From NCBI RefSeq assembly GCF_002741055.1, contig NZ_CP016809.1, forward strand, positions 3,388,501 to 3,452,500: a stretch of DNA of 64,000 nt, written 5' to 3'. Positions within the stretch are counted from its first letter, which is position 1, and every line of letters starts with the position of its first letter. The DNA is from Paenibacillus ihbetae. Lineage in GTDB: Bacteria > Bacillota > Bacilli > Paenibacillales > Paenibacillaceae. The translations under genes and the position numbers were made by a program. The notes below the pieces were generated by a model, which was given only the letters and a program-made list of their open reading frames with translations, was not told the origin of the DNA and ran no database searches. Of this stretch, positions 10,281 through 18,955 are shown piece after piece.

Positions 10281-10585
10281 TAATAACCTGACCGGAGCCC
10301 AGCGTTAAACTTTAACTCATTTAGCGTCCATCTTAAACCGCACGGATGTTGGGCCTGGCTAAAGCTCATCGGTTTCTGGCTGCGATCCTTACAGGGATTG
10401 CGGCTTTTCTTGTGTTCCTGGCGTCTGACCGGAAGTTATTGGCCGGCAGAACCCTACACACCCTCCCCACAAAAAGTACGTACACGGTACCTTGGAAGAC
10501 CCAGCCTTACTAACAATACACGATGTGGAGCCTGCCGTGCCGGAAATGGTATAATTCTACTAAAGTATGAGAGGGGGCAAGGCCA
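10281..10585. other. Intergenic region upstream of TPR-SUKH gene
   Basis: About 305 bases. I see no convincing gene, terminator or operator; the promoter of the TPR-SUKH gene presumably lies in the AT-richer end near 10540-10565. Confidence 0.4.
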
Positions 10586-11494
10586 ATGAGGGAAGAACTC
10601 TTGGAACAGCTCGAGGAATGGCACGAAGAGGATGAATTCGAAGCGATCGTAGATGCGATCACGGAGATTCCGGAAGAAGAACGGGATTACGTCCTGACAA
10701 GCCATTTGGGCAGAGCGCTGAACAATCTGGAGCGCTACGAGGAGGCGGTTGAGCAGTTCTTGTCGATTGCGGAAGAAGGACAAGAGGACCCGCTCTGGCA
10801 CTACCGCATCGGACTGGCTTATTATTACCTGGAGCAATATGACAATGCGCGCGAGGCTTTCGAAGCTGCAGACCGGCTGGAGCCGGGGGATGAGGATACG
10901 CTGGAGTTCCTGGAGTGGATCCGGGGTAAAACAGAGGAGCAGGAGGAAGAAGCAGCTGTGTCAGCCGTTGAAGCTCCAACCGGACAGGCGTCTATTCCTG
11001 CTGATACGGATGTTACGGATTTTTGGGATGACGGCGCGGAAGCTGCCGATTCGTTCATCATGGCACCGCCGACGGACGATTTGGTTGAATCCATCGAGGA
11101 AGAGCTGGTCTTCAAACTGCCGGCGGCTTATATTCGGATGATGAAAGTACATAATGGCGGGATTCCCCGCAGAAGGTATTTCCCTGTAACATCGGGGGAT
11201 GCAACCGAAGGCCGCATCGAGATTGCGGGCGTGCTGGGCATTGGCCGGGAGAAGAGGCTTTCGCTCTGCGGAGAAGCCGGCAGCCGGCATATGATCGAGA
11301 GCAGAGGCTACCCGGAGATCGGTGTCGTTCTATGCGTGTGCCCTTCCGAGGCGGAAGCGGTCATGCTGGACTACCGGGCAGCCGGCAATGACGGTGAACC
11401 CGAGATCGTTCATGTCGACCAGAGACATCCGGACAAGATTACCCGGCTTGCGCCGAACTTTCAGGCTTTTGTTCAGGGATTGGTGCACGAGTAA
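10586..11494 (+). CDS. TPR and SMI1/KNR4 (SUKH) domain protein
   Basis: Predicted 302-residue cytoplasmic protein. An acidic N-terminal half (about 1-115) carries tetratricopeptide-like helices with the pattern GLAYYYLEQYDNAREAFEAA. A low-complexity linker follows, and the C-terminal part (about 165-300) has SUKH hallmarks: an acidic helix, LPAAYIRMMKVHNGG, a turn with glycines and a late strand/helix region. SUKH proteins are often immunity proteins in polymorphic toxin systems, but housekeeping versions exist. No toxin gene is adjacent, so a scaffold role is equally possible. SD GAGGGGG lies upstream of the ATG. Confidence 0.8.
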   Translation: MREELLEQLEEWHEEDEFEAIVDAITEIPEEERDYVLTSHLGRALNNLERYEEAVEQFLSIAEEGQEDPLWHYRIGLAYYYLEQYDNAREAFEAADRLEPGDEDTLEFLEWIRGKTEEQEEEAAVSAVEAPTGQASIPADTDVTDFWDDGAEAADSFIMAPPTDDLVESIEEELVFKLPAAYIRMMKVHNGGIPRRRYFPVTSGDATEGRIEIAGVLGIGREKRLSLCGEAGSRHMIESRGYPEIGVVLCVCPSEAEAVMLDYRAAGNDGEPEIVHVDQRHPDKITRLAPNFQAFVQGLVHE

Positions 11495-11508
11495 ACGGAT
11501 GCGATAAG

Positions 11509-11556
11509 AAGCTGTTCAGTGAGGAGCGCGATCTCTTCCTCCTGAGCAGCTTTTTT
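11509..11556 (+). terminator. Terminator of TPR-SUKH gene
   Basis: Long stem beginning AAGCTGTTCAG and ending CTGAGCAGCTT with inner GAGGAG/CTTCCTC pairing, followed by TTTTTT. Confidence 0.85.
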
Positions 11557-11691
11557 ACAATGCGCCATTAGTCGGCATTACGCCGGGTGCCTCACCACAA
11601 ATAATTCCAGCTGCATGAAGCAAAAATTGTAATCGAATATCAAAAGAAACATTCTATTGTGTTAAGATGAGTATAAAGACTTAGAATAAGC

Positions 11692-11728
11692 ATTCAGAAA
11701 ATATTCAACGCAACATGCCAATATATAG
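11692..11728 (+). promoter_or_regulatory. Promoter-proximal motif of response regulator
   Basis: ATTCAGAAAATATTCA (11692-11707) contains TTCA twice with an 11-base period and is followed 14 bases later by TATATAG, a possible -10 box. Nearly the same 16-mer recurs before the LPKTG adhesin at 13799. It may be the binding site of the response regulator encoded just downstream. Direct observation of the repeat; function inferred. Confidence 0.45.
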
Positions 11729-11892
11729 AAGAAATGGTGTTGGACGATTGGGGAAGCTGTTCGCTGGATTTGCGTCCGAGGGATAACAAGAAGTCCTTCA
11801 TGCATGATTGCAATTCATCAGGAGCATCACTTCATCTATTACGAACCCGGTCAAGGGGGATGGCGAGCCTGCAGAAGGGGGAGAGAAAGACC

Positions 11893-13059
11893 TTGAAGGT
11901 CATGTTCGTCGATGATGAAATACTGGCTACACAGTATTTGAAGAGACTGCTGTTACAAGAGGAGGCTGCCGCCGATTTCCAATGGGTTGGCGAATATCAT
12001 AATCCGTATGAAGCATTAGATGCAGCCCAAATAGAGGAGCCTGACGTCGTATTTCTGGATATCGAGATGCCGGAGATGAACGGTTTTGAATTGGCGGAGC
12101 GTTTGTGGGAGATTCGGCCCCAGCTTCAGATCGTGTTTGTGACCGCCTACGATGATTATGCGATCAAGGCATTTGAGGTCAACGCGCTGGATTATTTGCT
12201 GAAGCCCGTGCTTCCTTCACGGCTTTCCGTTACATTAAACAGAATCGTTAAAGGTTCGTTATCAAAGCCAGCAGCAGCGGTCAGCCTTACCGAAGATGAA
12301 CAAGAACAAGTAACCCTTTGCTGTTTGCAATCCCTGCACTATAGGGAGAACGGCGAGCCGAAGCATTTTCCGTGGAAAACATTAAAGGCCCCGGAGCTGT
12401 TCGCCTACCTTATTTACTACCGGGGCAAGACGGTGAGCAAGCAGACGCTCATGGATCTGCTGTGGCCTGTCCACGACCCGCACAAGGCGGTGACCCAGCT
12501 TCATACGGCCATATATCAGATCCGGAAAATGATCAGAATGTGTGGGCTGGATGCCCGGATTCATTATCATGACGAGAGCTACCGGCTGGAGCTTGCGGGC
12601 AGGCTGGACGTGGAGAAATGGGAAGACAGGCTGAGTAAAGCGCCGGAGGTAACGCCGGACACGCTTTCCATCCACCAGTCGATCATGGATATGTACGAAG
12701 GGGATTTCCTGGCGGACCACCGGTATGTGTGGGCAGAGCCGGAGCAGGAACGGCTTCGGCTGCTCTGGCTCGAGCATGTTCAATCCGTCGCAGCATGTCA
12801 TGTCGAAATCGGCCAGCATGCGGAAGCCGTAAAAATCCACCAGCAGGTGATCGAGCGGCTGCCGTATTTGGAGGACGGCTATGTCGGATTGATGTATATC
12901 TATGCTTCGCTGTATCATCACTCTGAAGTCAGAAAGCTGTTTCAGCGGATGAAGGAAGTGCTGCTCGGAGAATACGAGGTCCCTCTCTCGGACAACATCG
13001 TTCAATGGTACAAAGAGTGGGAGCAGACCATTGAGGTCGCTGATGAGCAAGGGGTGTGA
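11893..13059 (+). CDS. Response regulator with BTAD output domain
   Basis: Predicted 388-residue cytoplasmic transcription factor. The TTG at 11893 is favoured because AAGGGGGAGAG precedes it and the receiver domain then starts at once (MKVMFVDDE). The receiver (1-120) has acidic D7/D8, phospho-acceptor D56 in VVFLDIEMPE and a KP motif in LLKPVLP. A winged-helix OmpR-like segment (about 150-230) and a bacterial transcriptional activator domain with TPR-like helices (240-385) follow. No histidine kinase is adjacent. Its stop overlaps the sortase start region, so the two are probably co-transcribed, and the LPKTG adhesin downstream is the likely regulatory target. Confidence 0.87.
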   Translation: MKVMFVDDEILATQYLKRLLLQEEAAADFQWVGEYHNPYEALDAAQIEEPDVVFLDIEMPEMNGFELAERLWEIRPQLQIVFVTAYDDYAIKAFEVNALDYLLKPVLPSRLSVTLNRIVKGSLSKPAAAVSLTEDEQEQVTLCCLQSLHYRENGEPKHFPWKTLKAPELFAYLIYYRGKTVSKQTLMDLLWPVHDPHKAVTQLHTAIYQIRKMIRMCGLDARIHYHDESYRLELAGRLDVEKWEDRLSKAPEVTPDTLSIHQSIMDMYEGDFLADHRYVWAEPEQERLRLLWLEHVQSVAACHVEIGQHAEAVKIHQQVIERLPYLEDGYVGLMYIYASLYHHSEVRKLFQRMKEVLLGEYEVPLSDNIVQWYKEWEQTIEVADEQGV

Positions 13060-13067
13060 GTGAGACC

Positions 13068-13691
13068 ATGATCAAACGGGTATTGCCTATTTTATTCATC
13101 ATTGCAGGAATCATCCTAATATTCTATCCGAAGCTGACGGAAATGGTTCAGCAGGCGGAGCAGGAGCAGCTGGCCCGCGAATGGCAGGATAGTCTTCAAC
13201 AGATCAGCGTTGTGGATGATCGTCAGGCGTCGGGGAACCCGGAATCCATTGAAGGTGAGTCGGGTACCCCCGCGCCGGCGGCTGCCAAGTCCGAAGGGGA
13301 GCTTGAAGTGATGCTTGCTATCCCGAAGATTGATCTGAAGCTGCCCGTATTGCACGGGGCGACGAAGGAGAATCTGAGGACGACATTGGCCAGCATCGAG
13401 CATACCGGAAGACCCGGACAGATTGGCAATTTTGCCGTTGCCGGTCATCGCAACCGAACCTATGGAAGGAACTTTAACCGATTGGATGAGCTGGCAGTGG
13501 GCGATTCCATCGAAGTGGATACGGGCTCACAAGTCTTTACGTATGAAGTAACCGAAAAGCTGATCGTCAAGCCGGAAGAGGTATGGGTGCTGGAGAGCGA
13601 CGGGAAGAACAAGGAGATTACGCTGGTGACCTGCCACCCGATGGTCAATCCGACGCATCGGCTCATTATTAAAGGGAAAATCATATCTTAA
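13068..13691 (+). CDS. Sortase (class A/D-like), second system
   Basis: Predicted 207-residue membrane-anchored sortase. An alternative GTG start at 13056 overlaps the preceding stop codon, so translational coupling with the response regulator is likely either way. The N-terminal helix is VLPILFIIAGIILIF. Catalytic residues are visible: His about 127 in VAGHRNR, Cys about 189 in TLVTCHPM, Arg about 198 in NPTHRLI. It lacks the TCYPF signature of the class D enzyme at 8780, so it is a separate type, closer to class A or the second class D subfamily. The gene 3' of it encodes an LPKTG protein, its probable substrate. Confidence 0.88.
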   Translation: MIKRVLPILFIIAGIILIFYPKLTEMVQQAEQEQLAREWQDSLQQISVVDDRQASGNPESIEGESGTPAPAAAKSEGELEVMLAIPKIDLKLPVLHGATKENLRTTLASIEHTGRPGQIGNFAVAGHRNRTYGRNFNRLDELAVGDSIEVDTGSQVFTYEVTEKLIVKPEEVWVLESDGKNKEITLVTCHPMVNPTHRLIIKGKIIS

Positions 13692-13725
13692 CGGTTGTAT
13701 TAGGTTTATTGTGAATATGCATTGG

Positions 13726-13764
13726 AAATAGGTCAATCCGATCCTGCGGTTGACCTATTTTTTT
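13726..13764 (+). terminator. Terminator between sortase and LPKTG adhesin
   Basis: Perfect 11-bp stem AAATAGGTCAA / TTGACCTATTT with a long T run. It separates the regulator-sortase transcript from the adhesin gene, which therefore needs its own promoter. Confidence 0.9.
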
Positions 13765-13798
13765 ATGAGTGACTGGCCGATGAAAGGACCTATGATTT

Positions 13799-13830
13799 AT
13801 TCAGAAAATGTTCAGAAGCCTGGTATATAG
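13799..13830 (+). promoter_or_regulatory. Promoter-proximal motif of LPKTG adhesin gene
   Basis: ATTCAGAAAATGTTCA (13799-13814) matches the 16-mer before the response regulator at 15 of 16 positions and is followed 9 bases later by TATATAG (13824-13830). This supports coordinated control of the adhesin and its regulator. Confidence 0.5.
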
Positions 13831-13894
13831 TAGGAAGGTCCTGCTCGAAAAACGGGTGCGACGATTTTAATTAAAAGAGAGGGTGATTCAACGA

Positions 13895-16800
13895 ATGCGA
13901 AGGAAGCGTTGGAGACAGCTGCCATTGCTTATGGCGATGCTGCTCTTGCTGAATTTGTTGTTCCCCCAAGGCTCGGCCTCTGCGGCTGCCGGCTCCAATC
14001 TCATCACGGAAAATATTATTACAGACATCATGATTAAAGATAGTGCGGGCAGAGATATTTCGCAGGAGGATGTGCGGCTGGACCAGGGAGCACGTGTTAA
14101 CATCATTATGAATTGGGAGCTGCCTGAGAATCACGGCTACAAGGACGGGGCGAAATTTATTTTCAGCCTTCCGGATCGATTCAAAGCGGGCAGGATTCTC
14201 GAAGGAGACCTTACCGGCGGGGTAGGAACGTATATCGTGTCGCCGGAGGGCGAAGTGACATTTACGTTCAATCAAGAGATCGAGGACGATGACCGATTGG
14301 ATGGAAATTTCTACGTCGAGATCGAATTCGAGGCAAGCAAATTTTCGGGCGGAACCCGCCAGGTCCTGGATTTTGATTTCCAGGGCGACATCGTTCAGAT
14401 TCCGGTGCATTTCAAAAGCAAGAGTGCCAGCGAAATCGACAAGAACGCTAAGCTGGACCGGCCGATGAACCCGAACAAAATCAGCTGGACCGTTGATTTT
14501 AACAAGGGTGAGAAGGCTACCGAAGATGCTGTGTTTGAAGACACGCTGCCTGCGGGACTTCAATTGGATGCAGCTTCGATTAAGGTGTACGAGCTGGAAG
14601 TGCAGCTGGATGGCAGCGTGAAGGAGACAAGAACGCTGACCGAAGGCACCGAGTATACCAAGGATTTAACTGCGGGGTTCAAGCTGAACTTCAACGGAAA
14701 GACCGACAAGGCCTATCGTGTTGTGTATGACACGGAGATCAAGGACAAGTCCGTTGCGAAATTCGATAACCGCGTGGAAGTGGCAGGCGATAATCTGACG
14801 CTGTCAGATACGGCGAGCGTGGGCGTTAAGTACAGCCAGCCGCTCGGGAAGAAACAAATAGGGTATGATGCGAACTCCCAGACGATTTCTTGGGCCATTC
14901 AATACAACTACAATGAACAGCGGATTGAACAGAACGATGCCTGGATCGAGGATAAATTCGATACTAGCACTCAAGAGCTGATTGATGATTCGTTCACTGT
15001 CTACAAAATGCAGATCGCTGACGACGGAACTGCGGTTAACAGTGGTCAGTCGCTCGTTAAGGGTCAAGACTATACCGTATCGAAAGAATCAACCGGGTTC
15101 AAGCTGGCGTTCAACGATATTATTGACTCCGCCTACGAGATCCGATATCAAACCAAAGCGAAGGGCCGCGTTCATCAAAACGGAGTAGTGGAAAACGCCG
15201 TTACCATGTGGGATGGTACTGAGGCTAAGGCAAGCGGGAATATCCGACAGGTCATTTTCAATAAAACTTATACGGGCATTAACTATGCCGACAAGACCAT
15301 CGACTGGCGGCTGATGCTCAATGAAGACGAACATCCGATGACCGGCGTGGTCATTACGGACAGCTTCGCAGGCGAGCATATGGAGCTTAAGGCTGGAAGT
15401 CTGGTCATAAAGGATAAGGGCGGCAACTTGCTCGCAGAAGGGACAGACTACAAGCTGGAGCCCGATCCCGATTACAGATCCGGCTTCAAGATTACCCTTT
15501 TGAAAGATATCTCGACGAGCCATGTCATTACGTATACCACAACCTTTGATCCTACCGCTCAAGCCGGGAAAGCAAGCTATGGGAACACCGGCGAAATCAG
15601 CTGGGATCAAGGAACCCCGATTAAGCTCCAAAAGGTTTCAATCGAAGTGGATCAATATACGAAGGATAACGGAGCAAAGACCGGGGAGTATGACGCAACG
15701 ACCAAGGAAATGACGTGGACGTTGATCGTGAATTACAATCTGTATAACATCGACAAACCGGTCGTGCGTGATTTCTATACGGGTCCGCAGCATTTCCTGG
15801 AGGATTCCGTTATAGTTCAGCCGCTGGATTTGACGGGAGGGACCAACGGCGTAAAGGATAGTGGAGCTCCTCTCACCCCAGGTACGGATTATACGGTTAG
15901 TCGGAGTACGAAAGACGGGAAAGACGGTTTTGAGTTAACGTTTGCAGATCCGATCGATTCCGCATACCGTATTACGTACAAAACAAGTCTGGATCAACTG
16001 CTGGTTGCCGAGGAATATGAGAATAACGCCGAGATGTATGATGCGGGCAGCCCGGACAACCAGTTGTTTAAAAAGGGCTCGATAGTCGAACCGAAGCACG
16101 GCGGGGAAGTCATTCATAAGAGCGGCAAGCAGGGGACCGGAGCGGAACAAGAGTACGCCTATTGGACCGTGGATATCAACCGAAGCCAGTCTTACGTGGA
16201 AGACGCCGTGGTGAAAGACGAGCTGTCCGTGAATCAAATTCTGATTCCGGATTCCTTCAAGCTGTACAAGACCAACGTTGCCAAGAATGGCACGCTGGCC
16301 AAAGGCGCGCTCATTAATAAAACGGACTACAGCTTGGACATTCAGGGCAATGCGTTTACCCTGACGTTCCCGCAACCGATTGAAGAAGCTTATGTGCTGG
16401 AATACACCTCGTTTATCAACGCGGATAACGGGGAAGCCATCAGCAACCATATTTCGTTAGCCGGCCAGTCGGCAGGCGATGTGCAGGATGCCAAGATGGA
16501 GCAGTTCAACGTCAGCTTCTCCGGAGCCGGGGGCGGGGCGAATGTCCCGGGCAAGGGCGATCTTTTGATCAAGAAGATCGATGCGGATACCCATGCGCCA
16601 TTAGCCGGCGCCAAGTTCGGGCTTTACGATAAGACCGGAAGCACACTCCTGCAGATTCTTGAGACGAATGAGCAAGGTGAAGCAATTTTTAAGAATTATA
16701 AATATAAGCAGTACATGCTTAAGGAATTGGAGCCTCCGGCCGGATACCTCATCGATGATCCATACCGGGATGGTTACACCATTGATTTTGCACCGGGTAA

Positions 16801-18226
16801 AACCGAAGTAACGGTCACCAATACAAAGGGGAACTGGGATGTCGTGTTCACCAAAGTGGACAAGGACGATGCCGGGAAGCTTTTGCCTGGCGCATTCTTT
16901 AAGCTGCAGAAAAATAACGGCGGCGTTATTGAGGATGTGTACGGCGGGAAAGAATGGGAAACCGATCACAACGGGCAAATCCGGCTGGCGAGCCTTGCGC
17001 CCGGAGATTATCAGCTTGTCGAAACCAAAGCCCCGAAAGGGTACAAGCTGAATTCGGACCCGATTCCGGTCACCATCGATGTCTACCAGACCGAGCCGAA
17101 AGTCATTTCGGCCGCGAATGAAATCCACATCGGTTCCGTCCGATTGACCAAGACCGATGCCTTCGACGGTACGCCGCTGCCTGGAGCCGGATTTGTGCTT
17201 CAGGATGTGTACGGCAACCCCGTCGCCGACGGACTTGTTACCGATGAGAACGGAACGTTGTTCGTGGATCAGTTGAAAGCCGGAAGTTATATGTTCGTTG
17301 AGACAGCGGCTCCGGCCGGATACGAGCTGGTGATCGAGCCGTTGAAATTCGAAATCGTCGATGATCAGACGCTGGAGCTCTCCTTCACCAATAATATGAT
17401 CACTGGCTCGCTGAAGCTGAGCAAGATTGAAGCCGGAAGATTGGACATCCCGCTCGAGGGTGCCGAATTCCGCATTTTGGATAGCGGCATGAAGCCGGTT
17501 CTGGATGCCGCCGGCGAGGCTTTAGCCGGATTGAAGACGGATGGGAACGGGGAGCTTGCCCTTACTGGGCTAAGACCCGGTAAATATTATGCGGAAGAAA
17601 CCGCAGCCCCTTCGGGATATATCATCCGTCAGGCCTTGACGGAATTCGAGGTTCAACAGGGGACGGAAACCCATATCATCATTGAGAATACCCGTAGAAT
17701 CATCGATAGTGGAGGCGGAGATGACGGAGGCGGCACGAATCCGAATCCGCCGGTAACCAATCCGGGTCCGGTGAGGCCGGAGCCGCCGAAGCCGCCGCAG
17801 CCGGAAATTCCGGAGGTTCCAGGTACGATTGTACAGCCAGGAACACCAGGAACACCAGGAACACCGGGGACCCCGGGCACACCGGAACAGCCAGGCACAC
17901 CAGATGCGCCGGGTACAGGTACAGATCCGGTGACGGATCCGGAAGAGCCTGGCCGTCCTGACGGCACGAATACGGAATCCCAACCTGATGGAGATGGATC
18001 CCAAGATGTGAACGATGCCAGCACACGCCCTGGCGCCGGTCACAATCATGATTCGGCGAATGGCAACGGTAATGGCAGCAAACCTGAAGCAGGCGCATAC
18101 GGAGACAAGCTGCCTAAGACGGGAGAAGAGAGCCAGCTTCCAATCCAATTGGCAGGCTTCGGGCTGATTCTTCTCGCTATAGGGGTAATGATCAGAAATA
18201 AGCGTCAAGCGATGAAATCCAATTAA
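13895..18226 (+). CDS. LPKTG-anchored Cna/SpaA-type adhesin
   Basis: Predicted 1443-residue wall-anchored surface protein. ATG at 13895 has SD GAGGGTGATTC; the upstream GTG at 13883 sits inside that SD. A signal peptide ending in ASAAAG is followed by an adhesive domain (about 30-170) and five or six collagen-binding-like beta domains (170-870) of the kind that form isopeptide bonds. Four SpaA/Cna-B prealbumin-like repeats follow (about 880-1255), each with a KxD start and an E-x-x-APxGY end. A Pro/Gly/Thr-rich spacer, then LPKTG, a hydrophobic helix and a basic tail complete the sorting signal. Ligand specificity cannot be read from sequence. The sortase at 13068 is the likely anchoring enzyme. 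Confidence 0.92.
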   Translation: MRRKRWRQLPLLMAMLLLLNLLFPQGSASAAAGSNLITENIITDIMIKDSAGRDISQEDVRLDQGARVNIIMNWELPENHGYKDGAKFIFSLPDRFKAGRILEGDLTGGVGTYIVSPEGEVTFTFNQEIEDDDRLDGNFYVEIEFEASKFSGGTRQVLDFDFQGDIVQIPVHFKSKSASEIDKNAKLDRPMNPNKISWTVDFNKGEKATEDAVFEDTLPAGLQLDAASIKVYELEVQLDGSVKETRTLTEGTEYTKDLTAGFKLNFNGKTDKAYRVVYDTEIKDKSVAKFDNRVEVAGDNLTLSDTASVGVKYSQPLGKKQIGYDANSQTISWAIQYNYNEQRIEQNDAWIEDKFDTSTQELIDDSFTVYKMQIADDGTAVNSGQSLVKGQDYTVSKESTGFKLAFNDIIDSAYEIRYQTKAKGRVHQNGVVENAVTMWDGTEAKASGNIRQVIFNKTYTGINYADKTIDWRLMLNEDEHPMTGVVITDSFAGEHMELKAGSLVIKDKGGNLLAEGTDYKLEPDPDYRSGFKITLLKDISTSHVITYTTTFDPTAQAGKASYGNTGEISWDQGTPIKLQKVSIEVDQYTKDNGAKTGEYDATTKEMTWTLIVNYNLYNIDKPVVRDFYTGPQHFLEDSVIVQPLDLTGGTNGVKDSGAPLTPGTDYTVSRSTKDGKDGFELTFADPIDSAYRITYKTSLDQLLVAEEYENNAEMYDAGSPDNQLFKKGSIVEPKHGGEVIHKSGKQGTGAEQEYAYWTVDINRSQSYVEDAVVKDELSVNQILIPDSFKLYKTNVAKNGTLAKGALINKTDYSLDIQGNAFTLTFPQPIEEAYVLEYTSFINADNGEAISNHISLAGQSAGDVQDAKMEQFNVSFSGAGGGANVPGKGDLLIKKIDADTHAPLAGAKFGLYDKTGSTLLQILETNEQGEAIFKNYKYKQYMLKELEPPAGYLIDDPYRDGYTIDFAPGKTEVTVTNTKGNWDVVFTKVDKDDAGKLLPGAFFKLQKNNGGVIEDVYGGKEWETDHNGQIRLASLAPGDYQLVETKAPKGYKLNSDPIPVTIDVYQTEPKVISAANEIHIGSVRLTKTDAFDGTPLPGAGFVLQDVYGNPVADGLVTDENGTLFVDQLKAGSYMFVETAAPAGYELVIEPLKFEIVDDQTLELSFTNNMITGSLKLSKIEAGRLDIPLEGAEFRILDSGMKPVLDAAGEALAGLKTDGNGELALTGLRPGKYYAEETAAPSGYIIRQALTEFEVQQGTETHIIIENTRRIIDSGGGDDGGGTNPNPPVTNPGPVRPEPPKPPQPEIPEVPGTIVQPGTPGTPGTPGTPGTPEQPGTPDAPGTGTDPVTDPEEPGRPDGTNTESQPDGDGSQDVNDASTRPGAGHNHDSANGNGNGSKPEAGAYGDKLPKTGEESQLPIQLAGFGLILLAIGVMIRNKRQAMKSN
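17839..17906 (+). repeat. PGT tandem codon repeat in adhesin spacer
   Basis: A 9-base unit of the form CCAGGAACA is repeated about six times with drift, encoding GTPGTPGTP. It is a wall-spanning spacer tract prone to slippage. Confidence 0.8.
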
Positions 18227-18230
18227 GAGG

Positions 18231-18264
18231 AACAGCCTGCCGGCAAGCGGCAGGCTGTTTTTTT
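18231..18264 (+). terminator. Terminator of LPKTG adhesin gene
   Basis: Perfect 12-bp stem AACAGCCTGCCG / CGGCAGGCTGTT with a 5-nt loop and a T run. Confidence 0.93.
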
Positions 18265-18349
18265 CGTGTCCACATGAGATATGTATCGAGAGAAACTTCA
18301 GGCCACAATACTGCTAAAGTCACCCTATCACCCTTTTACGGCTTAACGC

Positions 18350-18955
18350 CTACAACCAGCCCTTATCCTCCGCAATCGCGACCGCCTGCTGCCGGGACTC
18401 GGCGTCCAGCTTCTGAATGGCCGAAGAGAGGTAATTGCGAACCGTTCCCCGCGTCAGGAACAGAGCCTTGCTAATGTCCTCGGTCGTCATCCCTTCCTTG
18501 GTCAAGCGAAGCATTTCAAGCTCCCGCTCGCTGAGCGGATTCTCCTCCTTCATGAAGAGCGCTGCCGCCAGGTCGGTGCTGACGACCCGCTCGCCCTTCA
18601 TGACCCGGCGGATCGCCTCGATCAAGTAATCGATCGGCTCGTCCTTTAGCAAATATCCCTCCACTTGCGCATCCATCGCTCTTTGCAAATATCCGGGGCG
18701 CGCGAAGGTCGTAACGATCACGATTTTGCAAGGCAGGCCGGCATGGCGAATCCTCTCGGCTATCTCAAGTCCGCTAAGATGAGGCATCTCGATGTCGAGC
18801 ACGCACACATCCGGCTGATGGAGCAAGATGGCTTCCCAGGCCAGTTCTCCGTCCGGCACCTCTGCCACCACCTCGATGTCGTCTTCGAACTGGAGCAATG
18901 AGGCGAATGCGCCGCGAAGCATTTTCTGATCTTCTGCAATCACGATTCGAATCAT
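18350..18955 (-). CDS. NarL/DesR-like response regulator
   Basis: Predicted 201-residue DNA-binding response regulator. The receiver domain (1-118) has D9, phospho-acceptor D54 in VCVLDIEMP, and K104 in LLKDEP. The C-terminal LuxR-type helix-turn-helix (about 138-200) contains LSERELEMLRLTKEGMTTEDI. Its start overlaps the kinase stop by 4 bases (ATGA-type), so the two proteins are made together. The overall form is close to DesR of the DesK-DesR thermosensor pair, though no desaturase gene is present; the adjacent DUF418 gene is a more likely local target. The palindrome at 21323 is a candidate binding site. Confidence 0.9.
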   Translation of the reverse strand: MIRIVIAEDQKMLRGAFASLLQFEDDIEVVAEVPDGELAWEAILLHQPDVCVLDIEMPHLSGLEIAERIRHAGLPCKIVIVTTFARPGYLQRAMDAQVEGYLLKDEPIDYLIEAIRRVMKGERVVSTDLAAALFMKEENPLSERELEMLRLTKEGMTTEDISKALFLTRGTVRNYLSSAIQKLDAESRQQAVAIAEDKGWL

